Shown piece after piece: positions 7,209 to 8,097 of a stretch of 8,097 nucleotides of DNA (its first letter is position 1; every line of letters starts with the position of its first letter). A model generated the notes under the pieces. That model ran no database searches. It was given only the letters and a program-made list of their open reading frames with translations, and was not told where the DNA came from. The stretch is from Paenibacillaceae bacterium UBA6304 (GTDB lineage: Bacteria; Bacillota; Bacilli; Paenibacillales; Paenibacillaceae). The stretch lies in NCBI GenBank assembly GCA_002439285.1, contig DJTQ01000108.1, positions 1 to 8,097 of the forward strand. Direction: 5' to 3'. The position numbers and the translations under genes were made by a program.

Positions 7209-7666
7209 GCACACCGAAGATCAAAGCGGCCGTGGAAGAGATGGTTGGCCCTTATTTGGAGGAGAACGGCTTTGAACTGGTAGACATTGAGTACGTAAAG
7301 GAAGGAAGCAATTGGTTCCTGCGCGTATTCGTTGATAAAGACGGAGGCATCGATATCGATGACTGCGGTCGAATTAGTGAATTTTTGACCGAAAAACTGG
7401 ATGAGAACGACCCGATTCCATCGGCTTATTTCCTGGACGTGTCCTCCCCCGGGGCGGAACGCCCGCTGAAAAAAGCGGAGGATGTAGCAAAAGCCGTCGG
7501 CAAAGATGTATTTGTGACTACATATGAACCGGTAGACGGCTTAAAAGAATTTGAGGGCCGGCTTCTTTCTTTTGATAATGAGGAGCTTGTCATCGAAATC
7601 GGTAAAAAGAGCCATACCATTCTATACAGCAAGGTTGCCAGCGCTAGGTTGGCTATTATTTTCTAA
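7205..7666 (+). CDS. rimP: Ribosome maturation factor RimP (YlxS)
   Basis: RimP helps assemble the 30S ribosomal subunit in the cytoplasm. From the TTG start the product has 153 residues, close to the usual 150-156. The N-terminal alpha/beta domain covers about 1-86, with [20 protein letters not shown] at 23-42, [11 protein letters not shown] at 44-54 and the hallmark [10 protein letters not shown] at 79-88. The C-terminal SH3-like domain covers about 88-153 ([11 protein letters not shown], then [11 protein letters not shown] at the end). The TTG start and the hairpin in the leader may keep expression low. nusA follows after 52 bp, the conserved partner order in many bacteria. The first codon choice is the only uncertain point. 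Confidence 0.95.
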   Translation: MSTPKIKAAVEEMVGPYLEENGFELVDIEYVKEGSNWFLRVFVDKDGGIDIDDCGRISEFLTEKLDENDPIPSAYFLDVSSPGAERPLKKAEDVAKAVGKDVFVTTYEPVDGLKEFEGRLLSFDNEELVIEIGKKSHTILYSKVASARLAIIF

Positions 7667-7678
7667 CAATTGTATTGC

Positions 7679-7722
7679 ATGAAATGTAGGGGACTATGAA
7701 AGGGGGAACTCGAGGCAAATGA
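7679..7722 (+). other. Two overlapping minicistrons leading into nusA
   Basis: ATG at 7679 opens a six-codon frame (MKCRGL) whose TGA (7697-7699) overlaps an ATG at 7696. That ATG opens an eight-codon frame (MKGGTRGK) whose TGA (7720-7722) overlaps the nusA ATG (7719-7721). Both junctions have the form ATGA, typical of stop-start translational coupling. AGGGG at 7688-7692 lies 3 nt before the second ATG, closer than ideal, and the first ATG has no Shine-Dalgarno but lies 12 nt after the rimP stop. It may be chance in a purine-rich ribosome-binding region. Confidence 0.2.
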
Positions 7723-8097
7723 GCATGGATTTTATCGAAGCCTTGAATGAATTGGAAAGCGAAAAAGGGATCAGCAAAGATATTCTGTTCGAAGCGATTG
7801 AAGCTGCTCTGATCTCCAGTTACAAGCGAAACTTTAATACGGCGCAAAATGTGCGCGTGGATATGAACCGTCATACCGGTGCAATCAAAGTATTCGCCCG
7901 TAAACTTGTGGTGGAGGAAGTGCTGGATCCGCGGACGGAAATCTCGGTACCTGCGGCCCGTGAAATTAATCCTGGCTTCCAACTGGAGGATATTGCGGAA
8001 ATTGAAGTGACGCCACGCGATTTCGGACGCATTGCAGCTCAAACTGCCAAGCAGGTCGTTACGCAGCGCATCCGTGAAGCAGAGCGCGGGTTAATCT
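7719..8097 (+). CDS. nusA: Transcription termination/antitermination factor NusA, 3' end missing
   Basis: The first 126 residues are visible and correspond to the N-terminal domain, which binds RNA polymerase near the beta flap and RNA exit channel. The S1, KH1 and KH2 RNA-binding domains lie beyond the window. Recognisable stretches are EKGISKDILFEAIEAALISS (15-34), YKRNFNTAQNVRVDMN (35-50), EIEVTPRDFGRIAAQTAKQ (94-112) and the closing QRIREAERG. NusA promotes pausing and intrinsic termination, especially at weak terminators, which is relevant to the hairpin in this operon's own leader. The ATG at 7719 has AGGGGG at 7701-7706, 12 nt away. A second in-frame ATG at 7725 has GAGG at 7712-7715, 9 nt away, and would shorten the protein by two residues; the sequence does not decide between them. 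Confidence 0.96.
   Translation, partial: MSMDFIEALNELESEKGISKDILFEAIEAALISSYKRNFNTAQNVRVDMNRHTGAIKVFARKLVVEEVLDPRTEISVPAAREINPGFQLEDIAEIEVTPRDFGRIAAQTAKQVVTQRIREAERGLI

Overview
The window is a piece of a conserved core-gene neighbourhood from a Gram-positive Firmicute, all on the + strand: the C-terminal part of rseP/rasP (site-2 protease), proS (prolyl-tRNA synthetase), polC (replicative DNA polymerase III of the Gram-positive type), rimP (ribosome maturation factor) and the start of nusA (transcription factor). PolC-type polymerase, the gene order rasP-proS-polC followed by rimP-nusA, GGAGG-type ribosome binding sites, roughly balanced base composition and protein details such as the RimP and NusA N-termini point to Bacillales, most likely Paenibacillaceae. 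The family placement is inferred from remembered protein resemblance, not from a search.

Layout: nt 1-1136 is rseP with its start (including the HExxH helix) cut off by the window edge. After 20 bp comes proS (1158-2609), a 483-residue archaeal/eukaryote-like form without the bacterial editing insertion. The 126-bp gap before polC holds a large nested inverted repeat that looks like a weak terminator or attenuator. polC runs 2736-7052 and ends in a beta-clamp binding motif. The 152-bp gap before rimP holds the best regulatory region of the window: a near-consensus extended -10 promoter, then a GAAA-capped hairpin with an interrupted U-rich tail, then the rimP ribosome binding site and a TTG start. 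rimP (7205-7666) is followed after 52 bp by nusA (from 7719, cut by the right edge).

The first three genes would be read from a promoter upstream of the window (in Bacillus subtilis they lie downstream of uppS-cdsA-dxr), and rimP-nusA start a second operon devoted to ribosome assembly and transcription/translation. Every gene is a housekeeping gene, the genes abut closely, and no mobile element, CRISPR array, tRNA or rRNA is visible. No new multi-gene system is present. The points worth following are small: the probable NusA-responsive leader of rimP-nusA with a 30-codon ORF running through its hairpin into the rimP start, two mutually exclusive RNA folds upstream of polC, an archaeal-type ProRS in a locus that in B. 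subtilis holds the bacterial type, overlapping minicistrons before nusA, and two unusual substitutions in conserved motifs of RseP and PolC.
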